From: Helicobacter cetorum MIT 99-5656
GTDB taxonomy: Bacteria > Campylobacterota > Campylobacteria > Campylobacterales > Helicobacteraceae
Assembly (NCBI RefSeq): GCF_000259275.1
Contig: NC_017735.1
Coordinates: forward strand, 1,736,001-1,800,000
Length of the DNA stretch: 64,000 bases
Direction of reading: 5' to 3'
The notes beneath the pieces were generated by a model, which had not been told where the DNA came from, did not search any database, and saw only the letters and a list, made by a program, of their open reading frames with translations. Below are positions 9,201 through 16,526 of the stretch, piece after piece. The position numbers were made by a program, and so were the translations under genes. Within the stretch, counting starts at the first letter, position 1; every line of letters begins with the position of its first letter.

Positions 9201-10181
9201 ATGGCAAAACATGATTTAGTGGGTTCAGCTCTTTGGGATGCGTATTCTAAAGAAGTTCAAAGGCGTATGGATAACCCTACGCATTTAGGGGTTTTAACAG
9301 AAGAGCAAGCTAAGGAAAAAAATGCAAAGCTTATCGTGGCAGATTATGGTGCAGAAGCATGTGGAGATGCGGTGAGATTGTATTGGCTTGTAGATGAAAG
9401 CACAGACACTATTATTGATGCGAAGTTTAAAAGCTTTGGTTGTGGGACAGCGATTGCGAGTTCTGATATGATGATAGAATTGTGCTTGGGGAAAAGAGTT
9501 CAAGAGGCGGTAAAAATTACGAATTTAGATGTGGAAAGAGGCTTAAGAGACGACCCAGATACCCCAGCAGTTCCGGGACAAAAAATGCATTGCTCAGTGA
9601 TGGCATATGATGTGATTAAGCAAGCTGCAGGCTTGTATTTGGGGAAAAATGCCGAGGATTTTGAAGAAGAAATCATTGTGTGTGAGTGTGCGAGAGTGAG
9701 TTTAAGCACTCTAAGGGAAGTGATTAAGCTCAATGATTTAAAAAGCGTTGAAGAAATCACTAACTACACTAAAGCTGGTGGTTTTTGTGGGAGCTGTGTA
9801 AAACCCGGCGGGCATGAAGCTAGAGACTACTACTTGGTGGATATTCTTAAGGAAGTGCGTGAAGAAATGGAGGCTGAAAAACTTAAGGCTACAGCTAATA
9901 AATCTCAAAATGGAGAATTGGCTTTTAGAGAAATGACTATGGTTCAAAAGATTAAGGCGGTAGATAAGGTGATTGATGAGAATATCCGCCCTATGCTGAT
10001 GATGGATGGGGGGGACATGGAGATTTTAGATATTAAAGAAAGCGATGATTACATTGATGTGTATATTCGTTACATGGGTGCATGCGATGGGTGCATGAGT
10101 GCTACTACAGGAACTTTATTTGCCATTGAAAATGCCTTGCAAGAATTATTAGACCGAAATATTAGGGTGTTACCAATTTAA
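9201..10181 (+). CDS. nifU: Fe-S cluster scaffold NifU, full-length three-domain type
   Basis: The 326-residue protein shows all three NifU domains in order. The IscU-like N-terminal scaffold has cysteines in GAEACGDAV, SFGCGTAIA and KMHCSVMAY. A central [2Fe-2S] BFD-like domain has VCECARVSL and GGFCGSCVKPG. The C-terminal Nfu domain has the GACDGCMSAT motif that holds a transient cluster. It receives sulfur from NifS encoded just upstream. AAAGGAATAAATA precedes the ATG. A G12 tract starts 10 bases after the stop codon. The three-domain arrangement is that of nitrogen-fixation NifU, used in Helicobacter for general Fe-S assembly. Confidence 0.95.
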   Translation: MAKHDLVGSALWDAYSKEVQRRMDNPTHLGVLTEEQAKEKNAKLIVADYGAEACGDAVRLYWLVDESTDTIIDAKFKSFGCGTAIASSDMMIELCLGKRVQEAVKITNLDVERGLRDDPDTPAVPGQKMHCSVMAYDVIKQAAGLYLGKNAEDFEEEIIVCECARVSLSTLREVIKLNDLKSVEEITNYTKAGGFCGSCVKPGGHEARDYYLVDILKEVREEMEAEKLKATANKSQNGELAFREMTMVQKIKAVDKVIDENIRPMLMMDGGDMEILDIKESDDYIDVYIRYMGACDGCMSATTGTLFAIENALQELLDRNIRVLPI

Positions 10182-10190
10182 CGATTTTCT

Positions 10191-10202
10191 GGGGGGGGGG
10201 GG
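10191..10202 (+). repeat. G12 homopolymer between nifU and the RHH gene
   Basis: Twelve G in a row, lying 152 bases before the RHH start in an intergenic region with no other obvious function. Tracts of this length are unstable in Helicobacter and could vary promoter or leader activity. Confidence 0.7.
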
Positions 10203-10353
10203 CTATTTTAAGTGATTCGATAGTAAATGAGAGACAAAAATTGGTAAGAATAACTAATATTTGTAACATTATCCATTATCTGCTATTTTTATGCTAACAT
10301 GCTATTAAAATTTCATTTAAAACTATTTTTAAATGATGATGTCAAGGATTTTT

Positions 10354-10590
10354 ATGGAAACGACGAGAGATACAGATGAAACTTATACAAAAGGACGCAA
10401 GACTAAATTAGGACGCAAACCAAAGGCTGATTCTAGTAAGAAAACTCGTGCCGTGAGCTTGTATTTCTCTGATGAGCAATACCAAAAATTAGAGCAAATG
10501 GCTGGCGAAGAAGAAGAGAGTGTGGGTTCATATATCAAACGCTATATTTTAAAGGCTCTACGAAAAGCAGAACAGGATGGCGATTTGTAA
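10354..10590 (+). CDS. Ribbon-helix-helix (Arc/CopG-type) DNA-binding protein
   Basis: A 78-residue product whose C-terminal half fits a ribbon-helix-helix fold: a beta-strand RAVSLYFSDEQ, then helices YQKLEQMAGEE and SVGSYIKRYILKALRKAEQ. The N-terminal part is basic and disordered (KGRKTKLGRKPKADSS). Two in-frame ATGs at 10333 and 10336 exist, but AAGGA at 10343-10347 places initiation at 10354. Such proteins dimerise and repress or activate promoters. It matches the position of H. pylori HP0222 between nifU and radA. Its target is not shown here. Confidence 0.82.
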   Translation: METTRDTDETYTKGRKTKLGRKPKADSSKKTRAVSLYFSDEQYQKLEQMAGEEEESVGSYIKRYILKALRKAEQDGDL

Positions 10591-10663
10591 GCCTTGTTTA
10601 ATTGCTTTCTTGATGCTTGATTGATGATTTAAAATTCACTTAATAATAATTGGTTTTAAGCTG

Positions 10664-10669
10664 TATAAT
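10664..10669 (+). promoter_or_regulatory. -10 box of radA
   Basis: TATAAT preceded by CTG and by the A/T-rich run TAATAATAATTGG, 27 bases before the radA start. Confidence 0.55.
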
Positions 10670-10695
10670 TTTTGAATAAAAAATAAGGGATTATT

Positions 10696-12042
10696 ATGGC
10701 TAAAAAAACTTCTTTATTTGAGTGTCAGCATTGTGGTTTTACTAGTCCTAAATGGCTAGGCAAGTGCATTCAGTGTAACTCATGGGAGAGCTTTGTAGAA
10801 TTAAATCAAACTCAAAAGGAAGTTTTAAAGACTTTTCAGTCTCCACTTTCAAAAACACAAAAAAGCATTTCTATTGTTGAAATTGAGCATGAAGAAGTCA
10901 TCAAATTTCCATCCACTCAAAGCGAACTAGATATTGTTCTAGGTGGGGGGATTGCTAAGGGGGGGCTGTATTTAGTTGGGGGAAGCCCAGGGGTGGGGAA
11001 ATCCACTTTACTTTTAAAAGTTGCTTCTGGGTTAGCTAGAAATAAGCAAAAGGTTTTGTATGTAAGCGGCGAAGAGAGTTTGAGTCAAATTAAAATGCGA
11101 GCTACTAGGCTAGATTGCATAGAAAAGGAATTGTATTTACTCAATGAAATCAATTGGCCTGTGATTAAGGCTAATATTGAAAGCGAGAATTACTTTGCTT
11201 GCGTGATTGATTCTATCCAAACGCTCTATTCGCCAGAGATTTCTTCAGCACCCGGTTCTATTTCGCAAGTGAGAGAAATCACTTTTGAACTCATGCGTTT
11301 AGCCAAGACTAGAGATATTGCTATTTTTATTATCGGTCATATTACTAAAGAAGGCTCAATTGCTGGCCCTAGGGTGCTAGAGCATATGGTAGATAGCGTG
11401 CTGTATTTTGAAGGCGACCCTAGCAGAGAATTAAGGATTTTAAGGAGTTTTAAAAACCGCTTTGGCCCTACAAGTGAAATCGGACTCTTTGAGATGAAAG
11501 AGCAAGGTTTAGTAAGTGCCAAAGAGACTTCAAGCTTGTTTTTTTCTAAAGAAGAACCTATGGAAGGGAGTGCGATTACCATTACTTTAGAAGGCTCAAG
11601 AGCATTAATCTTAGAAATCCAAGCGTTAGTGAGTGAATGTGCGTTTGGAATGCCAAAAAGACTAGCTAATGGATTTGATACTAATAGGCTTAACATGCTC
11701 ATAGCTCTGTTAGAAAAAAAGCTAGAAATCCCCTTAAACCGCCATGATGTATTTATTAATGTGAGTGGGGGCATTAAGATTAGTGAGCCTGCTTGTGATT
11801 TAGCCGTCATTGCTAGTATTCTTTCAAGCTTTAGAAACAGAAAAATTGACAATAAAACCGCCTTTTTAGGTGAGGTTAGTTTGAATGGCAGGATTTTAGA
11901 AGCCCCTAATTTGAATGCAAGGTTAAAAGAAATGGAGAATTATGGTTTTTTAAAAGCCATTTTGCCTAAAAAACCCAGTCAAAAAACTTCTATCAAATGC
12001 TATGAGGCGAATGTGGTAGGCAAGATTATTGAATGGATGTAG
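10696..12042 (+). CDS. radA: DNA repair protein RadA (Sms)
   Basis: RadA is a RecA-like ATPase that processes recombination intermediates and drives branch migration. The 448-residue product has the N-terminal zinc finger (FECQHCGFTSPKWLGKCIQC), a Walker A GGSPGVGKSTLL at about residues 95-106, a Walker B region ending CVIDSIQT, the family-specific KNRFG motif (about 253-257) and a C-terminal Lon-protease-like domain. AAGGGATTATT precedes the ATG. Length and order are standard. It lies between the RHH regulator and msrAB as in H. pylori, and would support natural transformation and repair. Confidence 0.95.
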   Translation: MAKKTSLFECQHCGFTSPKWLGKCIQCNSWESFVELNQTQKEVLKTFQSPLSKTQKSISIVEIEHEEVIKFPSTQSELDIVLGGGIAKGGLYLVGGSPGVGKSTLLLKVASGLARNKQKVLYVSGEESLSQIKMRATRLDCIEKELYLLNEINWPVIKANIESENYFACVIDSIQTLYSPEISSAPGSISQVREITFELMRLAKTRDIAIFIIGHITKEGSIAGPRVLEHMVDSVLYFEGDPSRELRILRSFKNRFGPTSEIGLFEMKEQGLVSAKETSSLFFSKEEPMEGSAITITLEGSRALILEIQALVSECAFGMPKRLANGFDTNRLNMLIALLEKKLEIPLNRHDVFINVSGGIKISEPACDLAVIASILSSFRNRKIDNKTAFLGEVSLNGRILEAPNLNARLKEMENYGFLKAILPKKPSQKTSIKCYEANVVGKIIEWM

Positions 12043-12145
12043 GGGCTATAAAAAATAATCTAGTCATAAAGAGTAATTTCAACCCTTTTTAAAAAGTAAT
12101 TAGAGTGTGAGACAAATCTAGGAGTAAACATTGTTCTTTTTAGCC

Positions 12146-12162
12146 TATAATTATCATTATCG
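12146..12162 (+). promoter_or_regulatory. msrAB promoter with Fur-like box
   Basis: TATAAT (12146-12151) overlaps AATTATCATTATCG, which resembles half of the Fur consensus GATAATGATAATCATTATC. The start is about 30 bases downstream. Iron or oxidative control would suit a methionine sulfoxide reductase, but this is inferred from sequence likeness alone. Confidence 0.4.
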
Positions 12163-12180
12163 TCAAAGAAGGACAATCTA

Positions 12181-13260
12181 ATGAAAACATTACAATACTT
12201 GAAGATTCTTTATTTTTCTTTGTTGGTAGGGGCTATTATGCAAGCTGGTGAGAGTATGGGAATTAAACATCAAAAGGCAGATGAAAGGGTTATTTATCTA
12301 GCTGGGGGGTGCTTTTGGGGGCTGGAAGCATATATGGAGAGAATCTATGGTGTCATAGATGCAAGTGTAGGTTATGCTAATGGTAAGACTAAAAGCACGA
12401 GCTATGAGAAATTACATCAGACTGATCATGCTGAGAGCGTTAAGGTTGTTTATGATACTAAAAAAATCAGTTTAGACAAATTGCTACGCTATTATTTTAA
12501 GGTGATTGACCCAGTGAGCATAAACAAACAGGGTAATGATGTAGGTAGGCAGTATCGCACGGGTATTTACTATGTGAATAATGGGGATAAAAAAGTGATA
12601 GACAATGCTTTAGAAGAACTGCAAAAGAAAGTGAAAGGAAAAATCGCTGTTGAAGTGGAGCCTTTGAAAAATTATGTGAGAGCTGAAGAATACCATCAAG
12701 ATTATTTGAAGAAAAATCCTAATGGCTATTGCCATATTGATTTAAAAAAGGCTGATGAAGTGATTGTGGATAGTGATAAATACACTAAACCAAGCGATGA
12801 AGTTTTAAGAAAAAAGCTTACAGAACTTCAATATGAGGTTACCCAAAACAAACGCACAGAAAGAGCCTTTGAGAATGAGTATTATAATAAGGAAGAAGAG
12901 GGTATTTATGTGGATATTACCACTGGTGAGCCGTTATTTTCTTCAGCGGATAAATACGATTCAGGTTGTGGGTGGCCAAGCTTTTCTAAGCCTATCAATA
13001 AAGAAGTGGTGAAATACGAAAATGATGAGAGTTTTAACACGAAACGCATTGAAGTATTAAGCCGCATTGGTAAGGCACATTTAGGGCATGTGTTTAATGA
13101 TGGGCCAAAAGAGTTAGGGGGGTTGAGATATTGTATCAATAGTGCATCTTTAAGGTTTATCCCCTTAAGAGATATGGAGAAAGAAGGTTATGTAGAGTTT
13201 ATTCCCTATATCAAAAAGGGCGAATTAAAGAAATACATTAAGGATAAAAAGTCTCATTAG
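12181..13260 (+). CDS. msrAB: Fused methionine sulfoxide reductase MsrA-MsrB, exported
   Basis: The enzyme reduces both epimers of methionine sulfoxide. The 359-residue product starts with a signal-like segment ([20 protein letters not shown]). The MsrA domain follows, with catalytic cysteine in [14 protein letters not shown], then the MsrB domain from about residue 200 with [20 protein letters not shown] and the catalytic RYCINSASL. The order MsrA then MsrB is that of H. pylori Msr. Export or membrane anchoring is inferred from the N-terminus. AAGGACAATCTA precedes the ATG. It would repair periplasmic or envelope proteins oxidised by the host. Confidence 0.93.
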   Translation: MKTLQYLKILYFSLLVGAIMQAGESMGIKHQKADERVIYLAGGCFWGLEAYMERIYGVIDASVGYANGKTKSTSYEKLHQTDHAESVKVVYDTKKISLDKLLRYYFKVIDPVSINKQGNDVGRQYRTGIYYVNNGDKKVIDNALEELQKKVKGKIAVEVEPLKNYVRAEEYHQDYLKKNPNGYCHIDLKKADEVIVDSDKYTKPSDEVLRKKLTELQYEVTQNKRTERAFENEYYNKEEEGIYVDITTGEPLFSSADKYDSGCGWPSFSKPINKEVVKYENDESFNTKRIEVLSRIGKAHLGHVFNDGPKELGGLRYCINSASLRFIPLRDMEKEGYVEFIPYIKKGELKKYIKDKKSH

Positions 13261-13450
13261 GGTGTGGGGTATTTTAATTTTTTCTAACTCCCAACGCTTT
13301 TTTAAAAAAGTATTGTTGTAAAAAACATTTTTATTTTTTTCTTTCTTAAAAGCGGCTTTTCTTGAATAGTTTCTTAAAAGTGCTTTTTGCGTTTTTTGTT
13401 ACCAAAGCTCGTTTATTAAGGTATTAGAATGAAGCGAGCATTATCCATAA

Positions 13451-13603
13451 CTAGCAGATAGTCCTTTGGCTATTCTTAACAGACTAATCATTATCTTTTT
13501 AATTCAATATCATTCAGATTGCTCTAAAGAGGAATCGATAGACCAAGTCTTAAAAGAAGTGAAAAGAGTTTGTGGTTTAAAAATAATAAAAGAATTTAAA
13601 TAG
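13451..13603 (+). pseudogene. 3' coding remnant in the msrAB-mobB gap
   Basis: In the 440-base gap, an open stretch without a start codon ends with HSDCSKEESIDQVLKEVKR, then VCGLKIIKEFK and a stop at 13601-13603. Codon choice is typical of the genome. It looks like the last 30-50 codons of a lost gene and may mark the left boundary of the mobile region. Nothing else was recognised in the gap. Confidence 0.35.
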
Positions 13604-13699
13604 ATGATACAAGCTCTAATTTTAAGAGTAGGGAAAAGTGAGCGCTATTTTTATAGTGCCAAGCCCCATCCCTTGTGAAAATAATTAGTTTTGTATTGT

Positions 13700-13963
13700 T
13701 TATTTCATAATCTCTATCAATTCTAAGAGAATACGGATTGATTCAATGTAATTTTTCATAGTAGCGTTGTTTGTATTCAATGTGTTTGTGTAGCTGTTGT
13801 TCCAAGTCTCTAAGCTCTTGTATGAGAGATTGTGTAGCTCTTGGTGTTGTGTTAGGAGCTGTTGGTATTTCTCTTGTATCTCTTTCTCGGCTTGTATCTT
13901 TGTTTTGGCTATATTCTCTAAGTTCTTGTTCAATAAGTCTTTGTTCAGTAAATCGTTCATCAT
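13700..13963 (-). CDS. mobB: MobB-like mobilisation protein, overlapping mobA
   Basis: An 87-residue frame whose first 221 bases lie inside the 3' end of mobA in another frame. The product is a helical, coiled-coil-rich protein (NIAKTKIQAEKEIQEKYQQL) with a hydrophobic tail ending IRILLELIEIMK. ColE1-type plasmids carry mobB inside mobA in the same way, and MobB there anchors or stabilises the relaxosome. Both frames have plausible protein composition. The function is inferred from this arrangement rather than from sequence identity. Confidence 0.55.
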   Translation of the reverse strand: MMNDLLNKDLLNKNLENIAKTKIQAEKEIQEKYQQLLTQHQELHNLSYKSLETWNNSYTNTLNTNNATMKNYIESIRILLELIEIMK

Positions 13964-14663
13964 AAATTATTCCTTTCAATCGTTTAGCTTTTTGTTGGTT
14001 AGGGAGCTTAACACTGATATAATCCTTGCCTTGTCTGGTAACTTCGCACTGACTATCTTTTAAAAAATTGATGATGTCAGCTCGGCTGTTAAATAGCTTT
14101 CCTAAGTTGTCTTGTATGAGCTTGTCTAGTTTTTCATAGGTTGCTAAAAGTTCTTTATTTTTGGGGTTTTTAGTTTGGTGTTGTTGTATGTTGTGCTGTT
14201 TTTCTAGGTCTTTAGGGTTTGTAAAATTGTGTTTTAGGTTGATACAATCTTTCCATAGGTCAATGCGTGTAATGTCCGCACTATGATAGTAAGGGGTAAA
14301 GGCTTTTTGAGTTGTCAAATCAATTCTAGGTATAACAAAATTTAACTCTAAACGCCCCTTGTCTGTGTGTTCTACCCATAAAATGTTGTAGCGATTTTGC
14401 ATGCTTTCTGTAAGTAGGGCATTTTCAAAACTTTCCATAAGTTCGTGTTTTAGGTTCTCATCAATGCTAGGCTCTTCAAAGGATAAGCACCCCACACATG
14501 CCTTGTGTTTTTGAGTGAGAGAAAGTAAAAGGCTCTTGGTTAAATTAGGGTCGCCCTTTAAAACCTTAGCTGTGCCTTGCTCCACTCTTTCATTAAGCAA
14601 GTAATTAATACTCCCATCACCATCACCGCCCCCTTGATTAATCCCCCAAAATTTAACTAACAT
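13743..14663 (-). CDS. mobA: Plasmid-type relaxase MobA (ColE1-like, HEN motif)
   Basis: The 306-residue product starts MLVKFWGINQGGGDGDG, as in relaxases of small Helicobacter and Campylobacter plasmids. It contains VEHTDKGRLELNFVIPRID, in which H, E and N fit the HEN metal-site signature of ColE1-class relaxases instead of the usual three histidines. The C-terminal 100 residues are charged and helical. Relaxases nick oriT and pilot the strand into the recipient. The ATG overlaps the mobC end by 11 bases. With mobC, mobB and the hairpin cluster at 15.0-15.1 kb it forms a complete plasmid-type mobilisation module inside a larger element, presumably from plasmid recombination. Confidence 0.82.
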   Translation of the reverse strand: MLVKFWGINQGGGDGDGSINYLLNERVEQGTAKVLKGDPNLTKSLLLSLTQKHKACVGCLSFEEPSIDENLKHELMESFENALLTESMQNRYNILWVEHTDKGRLELNFVIPRIDLTTQKAFTPYYHSADITRIDLWKDCINLKHNFTNPKDLEKQHNIQQHQTKNPKNKELLATYEKLDKLIQDNLGKLFNSRADIINFLKDSQCEVTRQGKDYISVKLPNQQKAKRLKGIIYDERFTEQRLIEQELREYSQNKDTSRERDTREIPTAPNTTPRATQSLIQELRDLEQQLHKHIEYKQRYYEKLH

Positions 14664-14994
14664 ATTTAATTCTTAGTTGTTCTAATTGATTACTGATTTC
14701 TATTAGTTGCTCTAAACCTAATCTATCCCATGCCCCCTTATTAGTGTTGAGATGTTTAGCAATTTGATTTAAATTATTTCCCCACTTAGCTAATTCAATG
14801 ATTAGCTCTTTATTAGCGATAGCTTTTTGCTTTTTAGATTTTGTTGGAGTTTGTGAGTTTTGAGTTAAAAGAGAGTTTAAAACTAATTGTGAGAAGTTTA
14901 AATTTTTTTCTTGCATTTGAGTTTGGATAGTTTGCCATTGCTCTTTAGATAATCTAAGACTTTTAATGACTTGTTTATTTGTTTGGATACTCAC
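14653..14994 (-). CDS. mobC: MobC-like relaxosome accessory protein
   Basis: A 113-residue basic protein. The N-terminal region resembles a ribbon-helix-helix (KSLRLSKEQWQTIQTQMQE). The C-terminal half has the MobC hallmark ELAKWGNNLNQIAKHLN, which in the family helps open oriT DNA near the nick. It is followed directly by mobA with an 11-base overlap, and the structured candidate oriT lies just upstream, as is usual for a mobC promoter/oriT region. Confidence 0.82.
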   Translation of the reverse strand: MSIQTNKQVIKSLRLSKEQWQTIQTQMQEKNLNFSQLVLNSLLTQNSQTPTKSKKQKAIANKELIIELAKWGNNLNQIAKHLNTNKGAWDRLGLEQLIEISNQLEQLRIKYVS

Positions 14995-15029
14995 TTATTC
15001 CCTTATTTTGATTTTAGGGGGGTCAAGGG

Positions 15030-15104
15030 GGGTTTGCCCCACTGCGAGCTAAAGCGATTTTATATCGCTGTCCCTTTGTATATACAAAGGGTATGCTCGC
15101 CCCT
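15030..15104. other. Candidate plasmid-type oriT with nested inverted repeats
   Basis: Between mobC and the divergent 15182 gene. GCGAGC (15044-15049) pairs with GCTCGC (15095-15100). Inside lie a hairpin AGCGAT...ATCGCT (15053-15069) and a perfect 20-base palindrome CCCTTTGTATATACAAAGGG (15072-15091). G- and C-runs flank the set. Position next to mobC-mobA and density of inverted repeats suggest the cognate oriT. The nick site was not identified. Confidence 0.55.
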
Positions 15105-15141
15105 TTTAATTGTAGTTTAGCATGGACTTGGTAAGTTTAGA

Positions 15142-15147
15142 TATAAT
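15142..15147 (+). promoter_or_regulatory. -10 box of the small 15182 gene
   Basis: TATAAT with upstream TTTAGA. It lies downstream of the in-frame ATG at 15122, so translation must begin later, at 15182. Confidence 0.5.
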
Positions 15148-15181
15148 GGGCTTACAATGTCGTTTAATACAAGGAGCTGAG

Positions 15182-15361
15182 ATGTTAAAAGATGTAGAAA
15201 TAGGGGTTAAATTCTATAAGGAGCTTGGCAAATTAGAAAAACAATTAGCTAAATATCAAAGTAAGGTTTTAGAAATTAAAATACAGATGAGAGAGATTAA
15301 AAAGCAATATTCTCAGGCTAAGAAAGATGAGAAAAAAGCTAAAAATTTAGAAACCTTATAA
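15182..15361 (+). CDS. Small coiled-coil protein next to the mob module
   Basis: A 59-residue, lysine-rich helical protein (FYKELGKLEKQLAKYQSKVL; long heptad pattern). AAGGAG at 15171-15176 sits 5 bases before the ATG and a promoter lies just upstream, so this start is well supported over the ATG at 15122. It diverges from mobC across the candidate oriT and could be a fourth mobilisation protein (plasmids pHel4/5 are described as having mobA-D), but sequence identity was not checked. The frame continues after its TAA stop into the next remnant. Confidence 0.55.
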   Translation: MLKDVEIGVKFYKELGKLEKQLAKYQSKVLEIKIQMREIKKQYSQAKKDEKKAKNLETL

Positions 15362-15457
15362 GCAATTAAAGATGTGGATAGTGGGGCTAATTTTACAAAA
15401 ATTGATAGTTTAGATGAGCTTACAAATGAGTTAAAAAGAGAGATACATGTTAATTAA
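15362..15457 (+). pseudogene. C-terminal remnant resembling a type II antitoxin tail
   Basis: Directly after the preceding TAA, in the same frame, 31 codons read AIKDVDSGANFTKIDSLDEL and end REIHVN. The pattern of a short acidic helix followed by a SLDEL helix resembles the C-terminus of RelB/DinJ-like antitoxins. It overlaps the next start by 11 bases. It could be a recombination scar or a gene interrupted by one stop codon. The antitoxin idea is weak. Confidence 0.3.
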
Positions 15458-16292
15458 GGATTTATCTAAACTCATAGAAAAACTGAATTATGAAAAAAAG
15501 AATTCTATTAAAAATGGCATTTATTTAAATCGTGGGGTAACTAACCCATTATTAACTTCTCAATACCAACAATTTGGGTGTGGGGATTGGGAATACGATG
15601 ATGAACATTTGCAAGCTAAAAGACGCACTATTCTAAAAAGCCTTAACAAGCTTACAGGACAATATGAAGATGTTACTGGGTGTAATTTTAATGCTGGCAT
15701 TAAACAAGGAGCGATTGTTGAGCCTTATATTCAAGAGCCTACGATGACTCAAGTTCTATCTAATACCAAAACTCAAGGTTCTTTTTCTTTGCAAGCCTCG
15801 TATTTAAGTTCTCATGAAGATAGCACAAAAATTTCTGATTTTTGGTCTAGTTGGAGAAAATATTGGACAGCTTATAGCCAAAACACTTATTATGCTAATT
15901 GGCAAAGCACTTATCAAACTACCATTACACAATACACCACTAAATACCAACGCCCTCTTCAAATTGGTGCTAAAGAGAACACTTACTATGTGGTTACCAA
16001 AACCACAACAGTGGTAGAGAGAAATCCTATTATTACTAAGAATAGCTTAAAACTAAGCGATGATTTTATGGCAAGTGTGGAGGCTCAACAAGGCTATTAT
16101 AAAGACAGCACTTTTTTAGTTAGCGCTCCTTATGTGCAGTTTATGGCAAACAATTATAAGCCATGGCAAGGAACTTGTCTAAACTATAGCATTTGGAGTG
16201 GAAGTGCTTCTAGTCATGGGCATTCTTACACCACCACTAATAGCAATTATGTTTGTAATGGAAATGGTGATTACATTATTCCACAACCCTAA
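15447..16292 (+). CDS. Unrecognised 281-residue protein, aromatic and Thr/Ser-rich
   Basis: The product is rich in Tyr, Trp, Thr and Ser (DFWSSWRKYWTAYSQNTYYA; TYQTTITQYTTKYQ) and has cysteines at its beginning (FGCGDWEY, GCNF) and end (GTCLNYS, YVCNGNG), as in extracytoplasmic proteins. There is no signal peptide. The N-terminus (MLIKDLSKLIEKLNYEKKNS) is cytoplasmic-looking, so the 5' end may have been replaced when the mob module recombined here. It heads an operon with the genes to 19270. Position among conjugation genes suggests a surface or mating-channel role, but I recognise no domain. Confidence 0.55.
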   Translation: MLIKDLSKLIEKLNYEKKNSIKNGIYLNRGVTNPLLTSQYQQFGCGDWEYDDEHLQAKRRTILKSLNKLTGQYEDVTGCNFNAGIKQGAIVEPYIQEPTMTQVLSNTKTQGSFSLQASYLSSHEDSTKISDFWSSWRKYWTAYSQNTYYANWQSTYQTTITQYTTKYQRPLQIGAKENTYYVVTKTTTVVERNPIITKNSLKLSDDFMASVEAQQGYYKDSTFLVSAPYVQFMANNYKPWQGTCLNYSIWSGSASSHGHSYTTTNSNYVCNGNGDYIIPQP

Positions 16293-16304
16293 TAAGGAGC
16301 TAAA

Positions 16305-16523
16305 ATGAATACCGAACAACAAATCTTACAAATCAGATTGAATACCATCAAGCAATCTTTTTTAGGCATGCACCAAATAGCTAGTCGTTTGGATTATAAC
16401 AACAAGGTGGCGGAGTTTTTTAGCAACCTTTCTGATTGCATGAATAATCCAAAAGAAACGCATGCTCTCATAGAGAAATTTGAACAAACTTGGCTTAATG
16501 AGACCAAAAGACTAGAAAGCTAG
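16305..16523 (+). CDS. Unrecognised 72-residue helical protein
   Basis: A small acidic, helical protein (RLNTIKQSFLGMHQIASRLD) with AAGGAGCTAAA before the ATG. It is 12 bases after the previous gene and 3 before the primase-like gene, so it is clearly in an operon. No cysteines, signal peptide or membrane helix. No family recognised. Confidence 0.6.
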   Translation: MNTEQQILQIRLNTIKQSFLGMHQIASRLDYNNKVAEFFSNLSDCMNNPKETHALIEKFEQTWLNETKRLES

Positions 16524-16526
16524 ATT

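Noticed and set aside
13771-14063. Plus-strand ORFs over mobA
   Set aside because: Cys/Ser/Leu-rich shadows of the mobA coding strand without initiation signals.
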